Source: Taeniopygia guttata (Eukaryota; Chordata; Aves; Passeriformes; Estrildidae). From it: a DNA stretch of 64,000 nucleotides. Where the stretch lies: assembly GCF_048771995.1 (NCBI RefSeq), contig NC_133050.1:5716501-5780500 (forward strand). The letters are read 5' to 3'. The notes beneath the pieces were generated by a model that was given only the letters and a program-made list of their open reading frames with translations, did not search any database and was not told the DNA's origin. Of the stretch, positions 1 to 13,333 are shown one piece after another (within the stretch, counting starts at the first letter, position 1; each line of letters starts with the position of its first letter). The position numbers and the translations under genes are program-made.

Positions 1-253
1 TCAGTCGTGGGCTGGGGTCTGTGGACTAAACCTCCCATGTGCTCCTCCCACCTCCAAAGCAGCTCAGACCTTGAATCATCTCAGCAAACAACCCCTGGCT
101 GGGTTTTCTTCTGGCATGAGAGGTTCTTCTGAGACTGCTGAGGAGATAAAAAAGGGGGGAAACGGGGACTGTGCTGCTTTCCATCCACCTTTTGAAACTG
201 TTGGAAATGTGCAGAATGAGCAAGAGAGGCTTGTGGGCCTCATGTGCATCCCA

Positions 254-340
254 GAGGATGAAAATGAGAGGATGAAAATGAGAGGATGAAAATGAGAGGA
301 TAAAAATGAGAGGATGAAAATGAGAGGATGAAAATGAGAG
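254..340. repeat. 14-bp minisatellite, about 6 units
   Basis: Six tandem copies of aggatgaaaatgag, one with a G-to-A change (gataaaaatg). A short simple array in otherwise non-coding sequence; open frames across it only reflect the repeat. Confidence 0.9.
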
Positions 341-1575
341 GACAATGGCTCTGCTTTGGCAGCGGTAAGGCAGGGACTGGCACCGCTCTCGGTGTGTCAC
401 CCACAAACAAGGTGGGACGGGCAAACGGGGCCGTGGCCACCCCTGGCCGGTGGCTCCAGCCTGCAGGGAGGGCTGTGGGGAGGGGATGGATCCTCCTGGG
501 CTCACCTGGAGCTGGAGCAGGAGCAGGAACGCTGCGAGCAGTGGTTGGTATGCCCTGCACAAACCTCCCCGCGTCTGGAGCGGTGTCGAACACAGATCGT
601 ATAATTAGGGAGCCGGTGAATACGTAACTGTACATTATGCAAATAGTGATCAAAATCACTGTTTTCAGCAGAAATGCCTGAAGATCAAGACAGAAGCTTC
701 ATGCAACCTTAATTTAATCTGGTCCTGCAGGAGTGGGGAGGTCTGATGGATGACCCAACCTTGTGCCTGCCCGTGTTTCGCAAGGCTGGGCTGGGAGGCG
801 GGGGGAGGAGTGCTGGAGCATGCTAAGCGAGGGGGAAATGGCACTGGAATCATGTTAGCAAACAGGGAAAAAGGGCACAATGGGCTGATGTTTACAGTAA
901 TTTTATTTTTCTTTTAATTTCAGGTGAAGAACATAAGGCTGGAAGAATAGGAAATTTTTTTAAAAAAAAGAAGAAAAGAAAGAAAAAGAGTCTCCAACCC
1001 CAGGAAATCTGTGTTAATTGCTTGTGAATGTCTCTGTCTAAAAAATTATCGAATTGATGTTGTCGTGCTTTTTTTTGACAGCCTGTCTGTTACATTTTTT
1101 TAAAATATTCATGCACCAAAATCTAATTACTAGGCAAATTTAATGATAATGAAATGAAGGCACTTTAGCAGAAAGCATAGGGCCTTGTTAATGTTTTCTC
1201 AGCCTCTGTCTTGTTCATATTTTTAAAATTATTTTTTTTTACAACTGTCTTTCTTGCATATGAAAAAAAAAAAAGATTGCTGAAAATAAAACTCAGATTG
1301 CCGATAATGTTTGTGGTGGTTCTGTTTGCAATGATGGGGAATTTGCAAGGTGATTAAAGGTGTTTTGCAAAAATCAAATGAGCATAACCTAATCAGATAA
1401 GGCAGATGAAATATTGTTATTAGAGGGGTAACATTAAGAGCATGCCCAGAGGCTTCAGCAAAGATGAAACGTCTCGTGCACCGTGCAGGACCAACAACAG
1501 CCTTGCCATCCTCTGGGCACCTCCTGCCCCTCTGCAGGGCACAGGACTTCTCTGAGCCCTCCCTAGGCCAGGCCT
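341..1575. other. non-coding stretch, no gene seen
   Basis: The first half is mixed-composition sequence. From about 890 it becomes AT-rich with long T and A runs. I see no splice-bounded coding exon, RNA gene or repeat family that I recognise. Confidence 0.5.
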
Positions 1576-4080
1576 GGATGGTGGGAGGATGGATGTGTTG
1601 GTTGGAGGATGAATGTGATGGTTGGAGGATGGATGTGTTAGTTGGAGGATGGATGTGATGGTTGGAGGATGGATGTGACGGTTGGAGGATGGATGTGATG
1701 ATTGGAGGATGGATGTTTTGGTTGTGGGATGGATGTGATGGTTGGAGGATGGATGTGACGGTTGGAGGATGGATGTGATGATTGGAGGATGGATGTTTTG
1801 GTTGTGGGATGGATGTGATGGTTGGAGGATGGATGTGATCCATGGAGGATGGATGTGATCCATGGAGGATGAATGTGATGGTTGGAGGATGGATGTGATG
1901 GTTGGAGGATGGGTGTGATGGTTGGAGGATGGATGTTTTGGTTGGAGGATGGATGTTTTGGTTGGAGGATGGATGCAATGGTTGTAGGATGGATGTGAGG
2001 GTTGGAGGATGGATGTTTTGGTTGGAGGATGGGTGTGATGGTTGCAGGATGGATGTTTTGGTTGGAGGATGGATGTGATGGTTGGAGGATGGATGTGATG
2101 GTTGGAGGATGCCCATGATGGTTGGAGGATGGATGTGATGGTTGGAGGATGGATGTGATGGTTGGAGGATGGATGTGATGGTTGGAGGATGGATGTGATG
2201 GTTGTGGGATGGATGTGATGGTTGCAGGATGGATGTGATGGTTGGAGGATGGATGTTTTTGTTGGAGGATGGATTTGATGGTTGGAGGATGGATGTTTTG
2301 GCTGGAGGATGGATGTGATGGTTGGAGGATGGGTGTGACGATTGGAGGATGGATGTGATGGTTGTGGGATGGATGTTTTTGTTGGAGGATGGATGTGAAT
2401 GTTGCAGGATGGATGTGATGGTTACAGGATGGATGTGATGGTTGGAGGATGGATGTGATGGTTGGAGGATGGATGTGATGGTTGCAGGATGGATGTGATG
2501 GTTGCAGGATGGATGTGATGGTTGCAGGATGGATGTGATTGTTGGAGGATGGATGTGATGGTTGCAGGATGGATGTGATGGTTGCAGGATGGATGTTTTG
2601 GTTGGAGGATGGATGTGATGGTTGTGGGATGAATGTGATGGTTGGAGGATGGATGTGATGGTTGTGGGATGAATGTGATGGTTGGAGGATGGATGTGTTG
2701 ATTGCAGGATGGATGTGATGGTTGGAGGATGGATGTGATGGTTAGAGGATGGATGTGATGGTTGGAGGATGGTTGTGCTGGTTGGAGGATGGATGTGATG
2801 GTTGGAGGATGCCCATGATGGTTGGAGGATGGATGTTTTGGTTGCAGGATAGATGTAATGGTTGGAGAATGGATGTGATGGTTGGAGGATGGATGTGTTG
2901 GTTGGAGGATGGATGTGATGGTTGGAGGATGGATGTGTTAGTTGGAGGATGGATGTGCTGGTTGGAGGATGGATGTGATGGTTGGAGGATGGATGTGATG
3001 GTTGGAGGATGGATGTGATGGTTGCAGGATGGATGTGATGGTTGGAGGATGGATGTTTTGGTTGGAGGATGGTTGTGATGGTTGGAGGATGGGTGTGACA
3101 ATTGGAGGATGGATGTGATGGTTGGAGGATGGATGTGATGGTTGCAGGATGGATGTGATGGTTGGAGGATGGATGTGATGGTTGCAGGATGGATGTTTTG
3201 GTTGGAGGATGGTTGTGATGGTTGGAGGATGGATGTAATGGCTGGAGGATGGATGTGCTGGTTGGAGGATGCCCATGATGGTTGGAGAATGGATGTGATG
3301 GTTGTGGGATGGATGTGATGGTTGTGGGATGGATGTTTTGGTTGGAGGATGGATGGTTTTGTTGGAGGATGGATGTAATGTTGGAGGATGCCCATGATGG
3401 TTGGAGAATGGATGTTTTTGTTGGAGGATGGATGTGATGTTTGGAGGATGGATGTTTTGGTTGGAGGATGGATATGATGGTTGGAGGATGGATGTGATGG
3501 TTGCAGGATGGATGTGATGGTTGGAGGATGGTTGTGCTGGTTGGAGGATGGATGTGATGGTTGGAGGATGGATGTTTTGGTTGGAGGATGGATGTGTTGG
3601 TTGGAGGATGGGTGTGATGGTTGGAAGATGGATGTGATGGTTGGAGGATGGATGTTTTGGTTGGAGGATGGATGTGTTGATTGCAGGATGGATGTGATGG
3701 TTGGAGGATGGATGTGTTGGTCATAGGATGGATGTGATGGTTAGAGGATGGATGTGATGGTTGGAGGATGGATGTGACGGTTGGAGGATGCCCATGATGG
3801 TTGGAGGATGGATGTTTTGGTTGCAGGATAGATGTAATGGTTGGAGAATGGATGTGATGGCTGGAGGATGGATGTGATGGTTACAGGATGGATGTGATGG
3901 TTGCAGGATGGATGTGATCCATGGAGGATGGATGTTTTGGTTACAGGATGGATGTGATGGTTGGAGGATGGATGTGCTGGTTGGAGGATGGATGTGATGG
4001 TTGTGGGATGGATATGATGGTTGCAGGATGGATATTTCAGTTGGAGGATGGATATGTTGGTTGCAGGATGGTTGTGTCTG
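1576..4080. repeat. 20-bp minisatellite array, about 125 copies
   Basis: Tandem copies of gttggaggatggatgtgatg with scattered substitutions; recurrent variants carry ttttg, gtgttg, gcccatgatg or gatccatg in the unit. Increasingly diverged copies continue to about 4,310. Because 20 is not a multiple of 3, all three frames are read in rotation, giving long low-complexity open frames on the minus strand (up to 831 codons) that are not genes. Confidence 0.97.
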
Positions 4081-4496
4081 TTGGGGAATGCAGGTGATGG
4101 ATGGAACGTGCATGTGAGGGTTGGAACGTGTGTGTCATGGCTGGAGAACACTCGTGGTGACAGAAGAACATGTAATGGATGGAGCATGAACGTAACCAAA
4201 CGCACACGTGGTGGATGGAGCACACAAGTGAAGGCTGGAGGACACACGGAACAGGTGGAACACACGTGGTGGTTGCAGCGTGCACACGATGGACCTTGCA
4301 TGTGATGGTCAGTCCACCTGCTCCTGGCCCCCACACCCCTCTGGGCGGTCACTGAGCAGAGTGCCAGAAGCTGGGTGGCGGAAAAATGCTGTGATCCCAC
4401 CTGTGGGCCTGAGGAGATGCCACCTAGGACCCACGAGCCATCATGGCAAAGGCCTGCCTGATTGTCAGGAAGGCATGGTGGGTCTCTGGCCATGCT
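4081..4496. other. degenerate edge between two minisatellites
   Basis: Up to about 4,310 the sequence still shows decayed 20-bp units (ggatgg, ggttgga). It is followed by about 190 bp of unique GC-rich sequence before the next array. No gene seen. Confidence 0.6.
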
Positions 4497-5315
4497 GCAG
4501 GCCATGGTGGGTGTCCATGTTACGGTGGGTGTCCATGTTATGGTGGGTGTCCATGCCGTGGTGGGTGTCCATGTTATGGTGGTTTCCATGCCATGGTGGG
4601 TGTCCATGTTATGGTGGGTGTCCAAGCCATGGTGGGTGTCCATGTTATGGTGGGTGTCCATGCCATGGTGGGTGTCCATGTTACGGTGGGTGTCCATGCC
4701 GTGGTGGGTGTCCATGTTATGGTGGGTGTCCATGCCGTGGTGGGTGTCCAGGCCATGGTGGGTGTCCATGTTATGGTGGGTGTCCATGCTGTGGTGGGTG
4801 TCCATGTTACGGTGGGTGTCCATGCCATGGTGGGTGTCCATGCCATGGTGGGTGTCCATGCCATGGTGGGTGTCCATGCTGTGGTGGGTGTCCATGCTAT
4901 GGTGGGTGTCCATGCCATGGTGGGTGTCCATGTTATGGTGGGTGTCCATGTTATGGTGGGTGTCCATTCCATGGTGGATGTCCATGCTGCGTTGGGTGTC
5001 CATGCCATGGTGGGTGTCCATGTTACGGTGGGTGTCCATGCCGTGGTGTGTGTCCATGCTGTGGTGGGTGTCCATGCCCTGGTGGGTGTCCATGCCATGG
5101 TGGGTGTCCATGTTACAGTGGGTGTCCAGGCCGTGGTGGGTGTCCATGCCATGGTGGGTGTCCATGTTACGGTGGGTGTCCAAGCCATGGTGGGTGTCCA
5201 GGCCATGGTGGGTGTCCAAGCCATGGTGGGTGTCCATGTTATGGTGGGTGTCCATGCCATGGTGGGTGTCCATGTTATGGTGGGTGTCCATGCCGTGGTG
5301 GGTGTCCATGCCGTA
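4497..5315. repeat. 18-bp minisatellite array, about 45 copies
   Basis: Tandem copies of tgggtgtccatgttatgg, with the last six bases varying among ttatgg, ccatgg, ccgtgg, ttacgg and ctgtgg. The unit is a multiple of three, so every frame on both strands that lacks a stop in one unit stays open over the array. The resulting 200-500 residue open frames are artefacts. Confidence 0.97.
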
Positions 5316-6461
5316 GCCTGTCCTGCACTACTGCTCTCGCTCCATTTCTGTGATCTAAAGGCCCTCGCTGCTGTTGAGGATGGTGTCTAAGGTTTTACTG
5401 AGGGTATTGGTGACCCCAGTTCTTCTCTAGGATTTCCACCTCTGGAAGACCATCAGGAAATTTCTTTTGCTGTGCTAGGAGTGGCCACCACCTAGAGAAG
5501 GTGATGTGGGTGGAAGGGATGTGCCAGCTGGGCTTGTTGGCTGCCCTGTGGTGGGTGGAGGCCAAGCTCACACCTTTGGGCTCGTGCTCCTCAGGCCTCC
5601 CCAGCCCAAAGTGAGGAGTCTCTGTGCTCCTTGTTCCTGTAGGAGTGAAGCGTGTGGGAACTCACAGGTTTGCAGACCTGGCTGTGAACGTGGCTACACA
5701 GAACTGGATTTTCCTCCCCAGAAATGCTGCTCTGCCTCCTGGGCTCACCAGCGGCAGCTCAGTGGCTTTGAACATCTGTGGCAGGTCTTAAGGGAGGACC
5801 AGTTCAGGGCAGGATGTATTTTGGACCTCTTTTGAGTCTCAAACTCCCTGCTCCCTCAGCAAGGGCAAGGGTCCCTGCTCGGCCCTCCTGCGCTGCAGCC
5901 CAGATTTCTCCAATGTGGCAAATCTCTTGGAAGTAGCTCCCGGACCACGTTAATCCCCTTAATCCTTCCTGCAGCCCTTCCCTGCTGGTGCTCAGGCACT
6001 GAAAGGCTTCCTGACACATTTCTGAACTGCTGCAGCCGGCTGAAGAGGGATCCCAGCCCCTCAGAGCCAGGGAGCAGCACTGCCTCCCTGTGTGCCCTCC
6101 ACACCTTCTGCTGCAAAGGCTTGGGCACCGAGTGGAGGACAGGGAGAGCCTCCTGACTGCTCCAGACCTGCTCACAGATTTGGGGGCTGGATTTCCAGGC
6201 TTGCAGAAAGGAATTCTCCCTCTGCACTCAAGCCCTTCGCAAAAGATTTGGCTGTGCTTGCACCTGCCCCGAGGAGGTGGCAGGAGGAGTTCAGTGACAT
6301 GGGAAGGGGTTGCAGATTCTGCTGCAGGGATCTCCAGCTCCAGGACCCCTCAAGTGCTTTTGCATCCCTTTCCTGTGCTTCTCCACCTTGTGTCTCCTAA
6401 AGGGCTTCATGTGGTTTTTCCCTCATCTCGTGGGGGAGAAGAGCAATCCCTGAGTTCACTG
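5316..6461. other. unique GC-rich non-coding stretch
   Basis: No splice-bounded exon with recognisable homology. Open frames of 100-200 codons occur on both strands but resemble no family I know and carry no compositional sign of coding selection. Confidence 0.45.
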
Positions 6462-6655
6462 CATGGAATCATGGAATGCTGTGGGTTGGAAGGTGCCTTA
6501 AAACCCATCTCATTCTTCCACTATCCCAGGCTGCTCCAAGCCCTGTCTAACCAAGCCTTGGACACTTCCAGAGGTGGGACAGCCTTCTCTGGGCAACCCG
6601 TGCCAAGGCCTCAGCACCCTCATTGTAAAAACCTCCTTCCTTATATCAAATGTAA
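6462..6655 (-). mobile_element. CR1 LINE 3' fragment
   Basis: The plus strand reads as the reverse complement of an avian CR1 3' end: 'ggaatcatggaatgctgtgg' followed by gttggaaggtgcctt, a 'gctgctccaagccctgtcta' segment and a 'cttctctgggcaacc' segment. This is the typical order of the CR1 terminal region read antisense. No reverse-transcriptase frame is left, so it is a 5'-truncated dead copy. Family assignment is from memory of the consensus. Confidence 0.75.
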
Positions 6656-6738
6656 AGTTCTGACTTGTGGGAGGCTGTTTCATGCTCAGCTGTCCTGAAA
6701 AAAAAGCCTGGGTGGACTCAGGAGTGCTCCCAGTCTTA

Positions 6739-6754
6739 CACACACACACACACA
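6739..6754. repeat. (CA)8 microsatellite
   Basis: Eight uninterrupted CA dinucleotides. Confidence 0.9.
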
Positions 6755-8238
6755 GAGCTCCTGAGCTGTATTTATCCTCCAAAGTGACAGTTTTCTATTA
6801 GAGAGCTGCAGCCCAGCACGATGATTATAATTGTCACTAATTTCTTTCTTTAGCAATCAGGTTTGTACCTTGACACTGTGGCAGATTCCCCCCAGGCGAG
6901 GTTGCCTCTCGAAATGTTTGTAGCCCCTGATTTCTGTCAGGGAAGCTGTTGCTGATGCCAAGTTTTGGTTGATGGTGGGAGAGGGACAATATTAATAACA
7001 CTGTGGGCAGGGACTGGGAATGTCTCATGCAAACCCCTTCTGCAGGGGCAGTCACACTGTGAGCAGACAAATCCCAAACCCAAAAAGGCTGGATTTGGGA
7101 ATGGAAGGCTCTTCCCTGCCTGTGGTTTGGGCTGGAGCATCCCAGGACCAGCGGGGCTCTGGGTACGTGTCCCTTCCCTGGGCACCTGGGGCAGACCCTC
7201 AAACTGGTGCCCTTGGCAAGAGGAACCATCAGGCTTTTCCCACCAAACTCATTAAAAGAGTGCAAACGGGATGGGATGGCAGGAGGGCAAAATGGGGTGA
7301 GTAAAAAGTGGCTGTGAAGCTCATGAGGGTTCAGAGAGGGGGGTGAGATGTGCTCCTGCATTGCTCCTGCATTTTTATCAGGGTCACGAGAGGAGAATTT
7401 GGCCCTCTTAATTATTTATTTTTTTTAGCTTAAGCCTCTGAAGAGAGTGCTGCAGAGATTCCCAGGGGGTATTGGTTGGCAGAGGTCCCATGATACCCTC
7501 AAAAATATCCCCCCAAACAGAAATAACTCAGTAAAACAAAGCAACGGGTTGTGCAGCCAACTAAAATTACCAGCATGTCAAATAAAATATGTACAGCATT
7601 AAAATAAAATTTGCATCGCAATAATGCTTTATTAAGCACATTAGGAGATTAAAAGAATCAACCCATTTGTTCCCATTCATGTTGCGTCAGGATTTGCATT
7701 TCTTTTTTCCCCACCTCCAGCTCGCCCCTCTCCCCTTGCTTGTTTGGAGAGTGATTTTCTCAACGAACCTCGCAGAGCTCTGCCCCGCAAGAAGGTGTGT
7801 GTGGATATGCCGAGGGGTTTTTAAATCAAAGCACTTGACTTGGTGGTGTTTGTCTGCATGAGTGTGCAGCAGAGGAGGGGTGGGATGGAGAAGAAAAGGT
7901 TTGTCTGCTTCCATTGCAGCTAAAATGGTTAATTAAGACAATAGAGGCTCTATAACAATCGGGGCCGGGGCTGTGAATGCTTGTCTAGACTCTATAGTTC
8001 AGCTGCAACTTCTCTGTCGGAATTTTAACTTGGCCCAGCTCATTTCCCCTCCCCTCTTTCCCCGCCTCTCAGCTCATGTCCATAAGTTCTCTTTTCTCTT
8101 TTGTTTGTTTTTTTTTTCTTTTTTTCTTTTTTTTTTTTGGTCCTTAATCAATCTTTTGAGAGATGGGGGCCGGATTGACAGCTCTGCCTGTCTGAGGGCT
8201 TGTGTTTGCCACAGTGCTGCCTTCCCAGCCAGGATGGA
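6755..8238. other. AT-rich non-coding block, possible regulatory DNA
   Basis: No coding exon seen. Segments at 7,540-7,690 and 7,915-8,000 are rich in TAAT/ATTA cores and contain a SOX-type aacaatcgg at about 7,954. A poly-T tract lies at 8,100-8,140. The look is that of conserved non-coding sequence in a neural gene desert, but conservation cannot be judged from one genome. Confidence 0.3.
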
Positions 8239-9810
8239 GGAGTCATTGTTAGGGCTGTGCCCTGCTCCTGGGGCTCGCTGGAGCACCCCAAAATAGGAAC
8301 CATTTTATCTTTAGGAGTCGTTGTTAGTGGGGTGCTCTGTGCCCCCACGTCTGGGGATGTGCCCTGCTCCTGGGGCTCACTGGAGCACCCCAAAATAGGA
8401 ATGATTTTATCTTTAGGAGTCATTGTTAGCGGGGTGCTCTGTGCCCCCACAGTTGGGATTGGGTTGTGCCCTGCTCCTGGGGCTCACTGGGGCACCCCAA
8501 AATAGGAACAATTTTATCTTTAGGAGTCATTATTAGTGGGGTGCTCTGTGCCCCCACGTCTGGGGCTGTGCCCTGCTCCTGGGGCTCACTGGAGCACCCC
8601 AAAATAGGAACGATTTTATCTTTAGGAGTCGTTGTTAGTGGGGTGCTCTGTGCCCCCACAGCTGGGGCTGTGCCCTGCTCCTGGGGCTCGCTGGAGCACC
8701 CCAAAATGGGAGTGAGTTTATCATTGTTAGTGGGGTGTTCTGTGCCCCCACAGCCAGGACTGGGCCCTGCTCCTGGGGCTCACTGGAGCACCCCAAAATG
8801 GGACTGAGTTTATCATTGTTAGTGGGGTGCTCTGTGCCCCCACAGCTGGGGCTGTGCCCTGCTCCTGGGGCTCGCTGGATCACCCCAAAATGGGAGTGAG
8901 TTTATCATTGTTAGTGGGGTGCTCTGTGCCCCCACATCTGGGGCTGTGTCCTGCTCCTGGGGCTCGCTGGAGCACCCCAAAATGGGAGTGAGTTTATCTT
9001 TAGGAGTCATTGTTAGTGGGGTGCTCTTTGCCCCCACAGCCAGGGCTGTGCCCTGCTCCTGGGGCTCGCTGGGGCACCCCAAAATAGGAGTGAGTTTATC
9101 TGTAGGAGTCATTGTTAGTGGGGTGCTCTGTGCCCCCATGGCCAGGGCTGTGCCCTGCTCCTGGGCCTCGCTGGAGCACCCCAAAATGGGAGTGAGTTTA
9201 TCATTGTTAGCGGGGTGCTCTTTGCCCCCACATCTGGGGCTGTGCCCTGCTCCTGGGCCTCGCTGGAGCACCCCAAAATAGGAACAATTTTATCTTTAGG
9301 GGTCATTGTTAGTGGGGTGCTCTGTGCCCCCATGTCTGTGGCTGTGCCGTACTCCTGGGGCTCGCTGGAGCACCCCAAAATAAGAATGATTTTATCTTTA
9401 GGAGTCATTGTTAGTGGGGTGCTCTGTGCCCCCATGGCCAGGGCTGTGCCCTGCTCCTGGGGCTCACTGGAGCACCCCAAAATAGGAGTGAGTTTATCTT
9501 TAGGAGTTGTTATTAGCGGGGTGCTCTGTGCCCCCACAGCTGGGGCTGTGCCCTGCTCCTGGGGCTCACTGGGACACCCCAAAATAGGAACGATTTTATC
9601 TTTAGGAGTCGTTGTTAGTGGGGTGCTCTGTGCCCCCACAGCCGGGGCTGTGCCCTGCTCCTGGGGCTCGCTGGAGCACCCCAAAATGGGAGTGAGTTTA
9701 TCTTTAGGAGTCATTGTTAGTGGGGTGCTCTGTGCCCCCACATCTGGGGCTGTGCCCTGCTCCTGGGGCTCGCTGGAGCACCCCAAAATAGGAACAATTT
9801 TATCTTTATT
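8239..9810. repeat. about 100-bp tandem array, about 16 copies
   Basis: The unit runs 'gctcctggggctcgctggag' - caccccaaaataggaa - ttttatctttaggagtcattg - ttagtggggtgctctgtgcccccac. Two length classes alternate. The longer units keep 'tttaggagt'; in the shorter ones (for example near 8,720, 8,815, 8,905 and 9,200) it is lost, giving 'gtttatcattgttag'. Open frames along it are repeat artefacts. Confidence 0.95.
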
Positions 9811-12800
9811 GCTGGAAGCCTTGGAAAGGGCCGGGGAGGAATTGAGGCTCAGAGTTTTGGGGTGCTGGCACAGAGGGTGCTCCAGGGCTGGCATTTCTCT
9901 GGTTCTTGCAGCCCGGGGTGCTCTGAGCTGGGGCTGATCCTTCTCTGGGGTGGGTGGGGGAGGCTGGCAGAGGCCAAGAGCTGCCACGGGCTCTGCTGGG
10001 CCAGGTGTGCCCTGCCAAACCACCCGCCTGCCCCTCACCTTGAGCGGGTGTTGGGTTTGTGGACGTTGCAAGGAGCTGCTTTGGCCTCAGAAAACATCAG
10101 CTGGCCCCAGGCAGGGTCACACCTTCCCCCTGGGCTCCCAAACCAGCCCTGAGAGGCTTTGAGGAGGAGAAATGTGAGGAGGGAGAGATGAGGAGAGACC
10201 TCAAGTGACACCCGGATTTTCTACTTCCAACCTGGCCTTTGGGAATTGCACCAAAATTATCCTCAAAGGACCAAGCAAAGGGCATGCCAGGACTTCAGCT
10301 TGCAGCAGAAGGATCTGGTGAAATGTTTGGCACCCATAAACCTGAGATCATCCCCCCAGAGGAGGAGAGGGGTGGCTGAGCTCCCCCAAAACCCAGGGAT
10401 GCTCCCCAGAGCTGAGGTGTGGGTGCTGCTCTTGGGGTCTCGCAGCGTGGGGTGTCCAATTTTATCAGGGTTTCTCTGTTTTGCCACAAATGGGGCCTCA
10501 AACCTCTCTTTGCCCACCACAGGGAGGGGCTCCTGTGGGGCTGGAGAAGGCTGCCTGGTGTCTAGGTGGCTTTAAAGGCAGCCTGAAGTGGCTGCACTCA
10601 GATAATGGCATGCACAGCGGGAGGGAACCTCTCTGGAGGAGGACGAAGGGATGCAGCCACACGCTTGAAATATGGACGAGATTATTCCAACTGCATACAT
10701 GCAAATGAGGCCCGTCTGCAGACAGGAGAGACAAAAGGTCATTAGCTTCCCATGTAGAACCCTTCGTGCAGGGCCTAATTTACTGTCTTCCTCACCCTTT
10801 TCTACCGATCTTGCATTTTTAAACTTAAAAATGGTGATATTTTGGCAGGTTTGATGGGTGTTGAGCAACTCGGGCTTTATTAGATATTGTGGTGGGAGGG
10901 ACACGCAGGAGTTCAGCTTTTCCTCAAAAGCAGGCTGGTTACACACTGCAGCTCGGCTTCTGAATTGAGGCACACTTCTGGAAGATGAGATTCCCCAGGT
11001 TTTCCCCCAAAATCACTAATGTCTGCCTGGCCAGAAGCTCTTGGGGGATTTCCTATCCCCTGGATGATGCTGGATTTTGCAGTGGAAGGTGGTGGAGGGG
11101 GGTTGTGTGGCCATTCCTGTGGAGCTGGGAATGGCTGCTGGATGTGGAGGAGCTGAAAGCATTTTTGGGGCACCCCACAGCACCCATCCCTTCTCTGGGG
11201 GAGCAGCACTCCTGCCTGCTGTCCCAAAAACCTCACCCCGACCCAGAGTGTGCTCAGGAGATCCTGCCCTGGCATGGGCAGAGGTGGATGCCCTCGCTGC
11301 CCTCTCCCTGTGCAATTTGGGAATAGTCCGATGCTCCAGAGGTTCCTCTGCAAACCCCTCCAGGTGCTGTTGGGACATTTGGGGGATGACATTTGGGGGG
11401 ATCCAGCCCAATCTGCTCGCACAGGGACATTCCCTCGCTGCTTTCCGAGCTGCTGCCTGAGTTTTGAGCCCTGAGTCTTCCTCGGAGCATTTCCCCGCGC
11501 ATCCTTCATCATTTCCTTCCCTCCCGGTGGGTGCGGGACCCCCGGGGCCACCCCGGGGTGCGGGACTGTGGGTGCCGCCAGCGGAGCGGCTCCTGCCAGC
11601 CCTGCCTGCCTCCCCCAGGCCGGGATTGAGAGTTTATTCACGCACTAATCAAAGTGACATGATGGTCGTGGCAGACTAAAGCCATTCACTCCCCGAGCTG
11701 GCGAGGTCGGGAGGTCGCCCAAGTTCACAAGAATGGAGCTTTTGTGATGCAGATCGGCGGAGAGCGGCCAGACGAGCGTGGCAGGGTCCCCCCACGGTGA
11801 CGTGGAGCCGGGCGATGTGCCGGCGTGGCCCCGAGTGGGGCTCCTGTGCCCCCCTGGCACACGGGGGGACCCCGGGCTCTGCCCTCTGCGGGTTCATGGG
11901 GTGGGGGTCGCAGGTGTGGGTGCCCCTGCGGCACAAGGGGGGCGAGTTAAAAAACCATTTGGGGCACAAATGTCCTGGCAGCGAGTGTGGCCATGGGATG
12001 GGTCCTTGGGCAGCCACCCAGCACCCCCTGGCCACGCGTGAGTCTTTCCAGCACCCGTGTCAGGCCATTCCTGCTCTGCTGGGCTGTGTAGGGCAACGTG
12101 GGACCTCTTTCCACCTTGAGACCCCCAGGGTGTCTGTGGGGACCAACAGAGCTGTCAGAGGCCAGAAACTCTGTGCTGTGGTCCTGAGGAGCCAGCCCTG
12201 GGAGGGGAGATGCTGCTGTGCAGGAGGGATGAGGACAGAGGAGAAATTGAGTTCCTGCACCGGCCTTTGGGCATCCCCTCCATCCACACCCTCCCCTCCC
12301 TCTGCCTCCTGCACCGCCTGTGCAGGGCCATTTGGTAGCTTTACAGATGTGATGACAATTTTGCACCTCTAAAGCTAAGCAAACCCCCAACCCAATTTTT
12401 ATAATTGGCTCTTGACCAAAATGAGAGTTTCTTTGAGGGTGTTTCGAACAAAGCGCGCTGATGGAAGGGGCACCCCGAGCCACAAAAGGGCTTGGCTTTG
12501 ATCCTTTCTGCTTTTATTGTCAGTGGAGGTAAAATAAATGGTTTAAAAATTAAATTGGTGCGAGGGTTTTTTTAAATTTAAGCAATGCTTTCATGGCAGA
12601 TTTGAGGCAGCGACTGCGCTCAGGCACCTCTGTGGGCGCTGGCGAAAGCAATGAGGAGTGAGGTCAGTTTAGGGTTGAGGACTGCTCTGGCTAAAAACAA
12701 AGGCTAATCAATTGGAGCAAAACTGATTCCTTTTTGCAGGAATGGAAAGCCTTGGGAGGAATTATCCAACGAAATTAAATCCTCAGGGTGGGGGGGGGTG

Positions 12801-13327
12801 GGGGTGGAACGGGACATGACGACACTGGAGGAGAATTTGTTAAAAACCATGAGCAAACTCTGCAAGAAACGGGGAGGTTTTCCCTTTCTGCAAGCGAAAG
12901 GGAAAACCCAAAGTTTATAACCCCGAAGTGCCAGGTTTGGACTGACACAGTTGGATTTTCTGACTTGGTGTGAACGTGGAACGTCCTGGGGCTCACCAGA
13001 CCTTGGCTGGGGTGGAACAAGGGCTCGGTGGTGCTGAGGAGGCTGAAGTTCTACCATGGATTGCAGGTCTCTGCTGGCCTCCCTGATAGAGAGATACGGG
13101 CAGTGGCAGGGCATGAAATCTGCTTGAATTGGTGACTCCCAGCTCGCGCCGCTGATGTGCCTGAAATGACTAAATTACCTCTGGGCTGCCCCCAGGCTCC
13201 CCTGGGCAAAGCTGCTCTGCACAGCTCCGAGAGGCCTTGGAGCCAGGGCCAAGGGCCCAACAGCAGCAGTTGGGGAAAATTGAGTTTATTCCTCTTCAAA
13301 TTGTATCATTTCACCTATATTTGAGGT
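9811..13327. other. non-coding stretch with AT-rich islands
   Basis: No coding exon that I can support. The segment 10,660-10,860 is AT-rich and holds a perfect octamer (atgcaaat, 10,699-10,706). The segment 12,300-12,560 is AT-rich, with homeodomain-like ATTA cores. A run of G tracts at about 12,787-12,808 could form a G-quadruplex. Confidence 0.35.
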
Positions 13328-13333
13328 GTGCTC

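Noticed and set aside
1229-3724. An 831-codon minus-strand open frame rich in His, Pro, Ser and Asn
   Set aside because: It lies almost wholly in the 20-bp minisatellite; the polymer follows the repeat period, and no promoter, splice or family evidence supports it.
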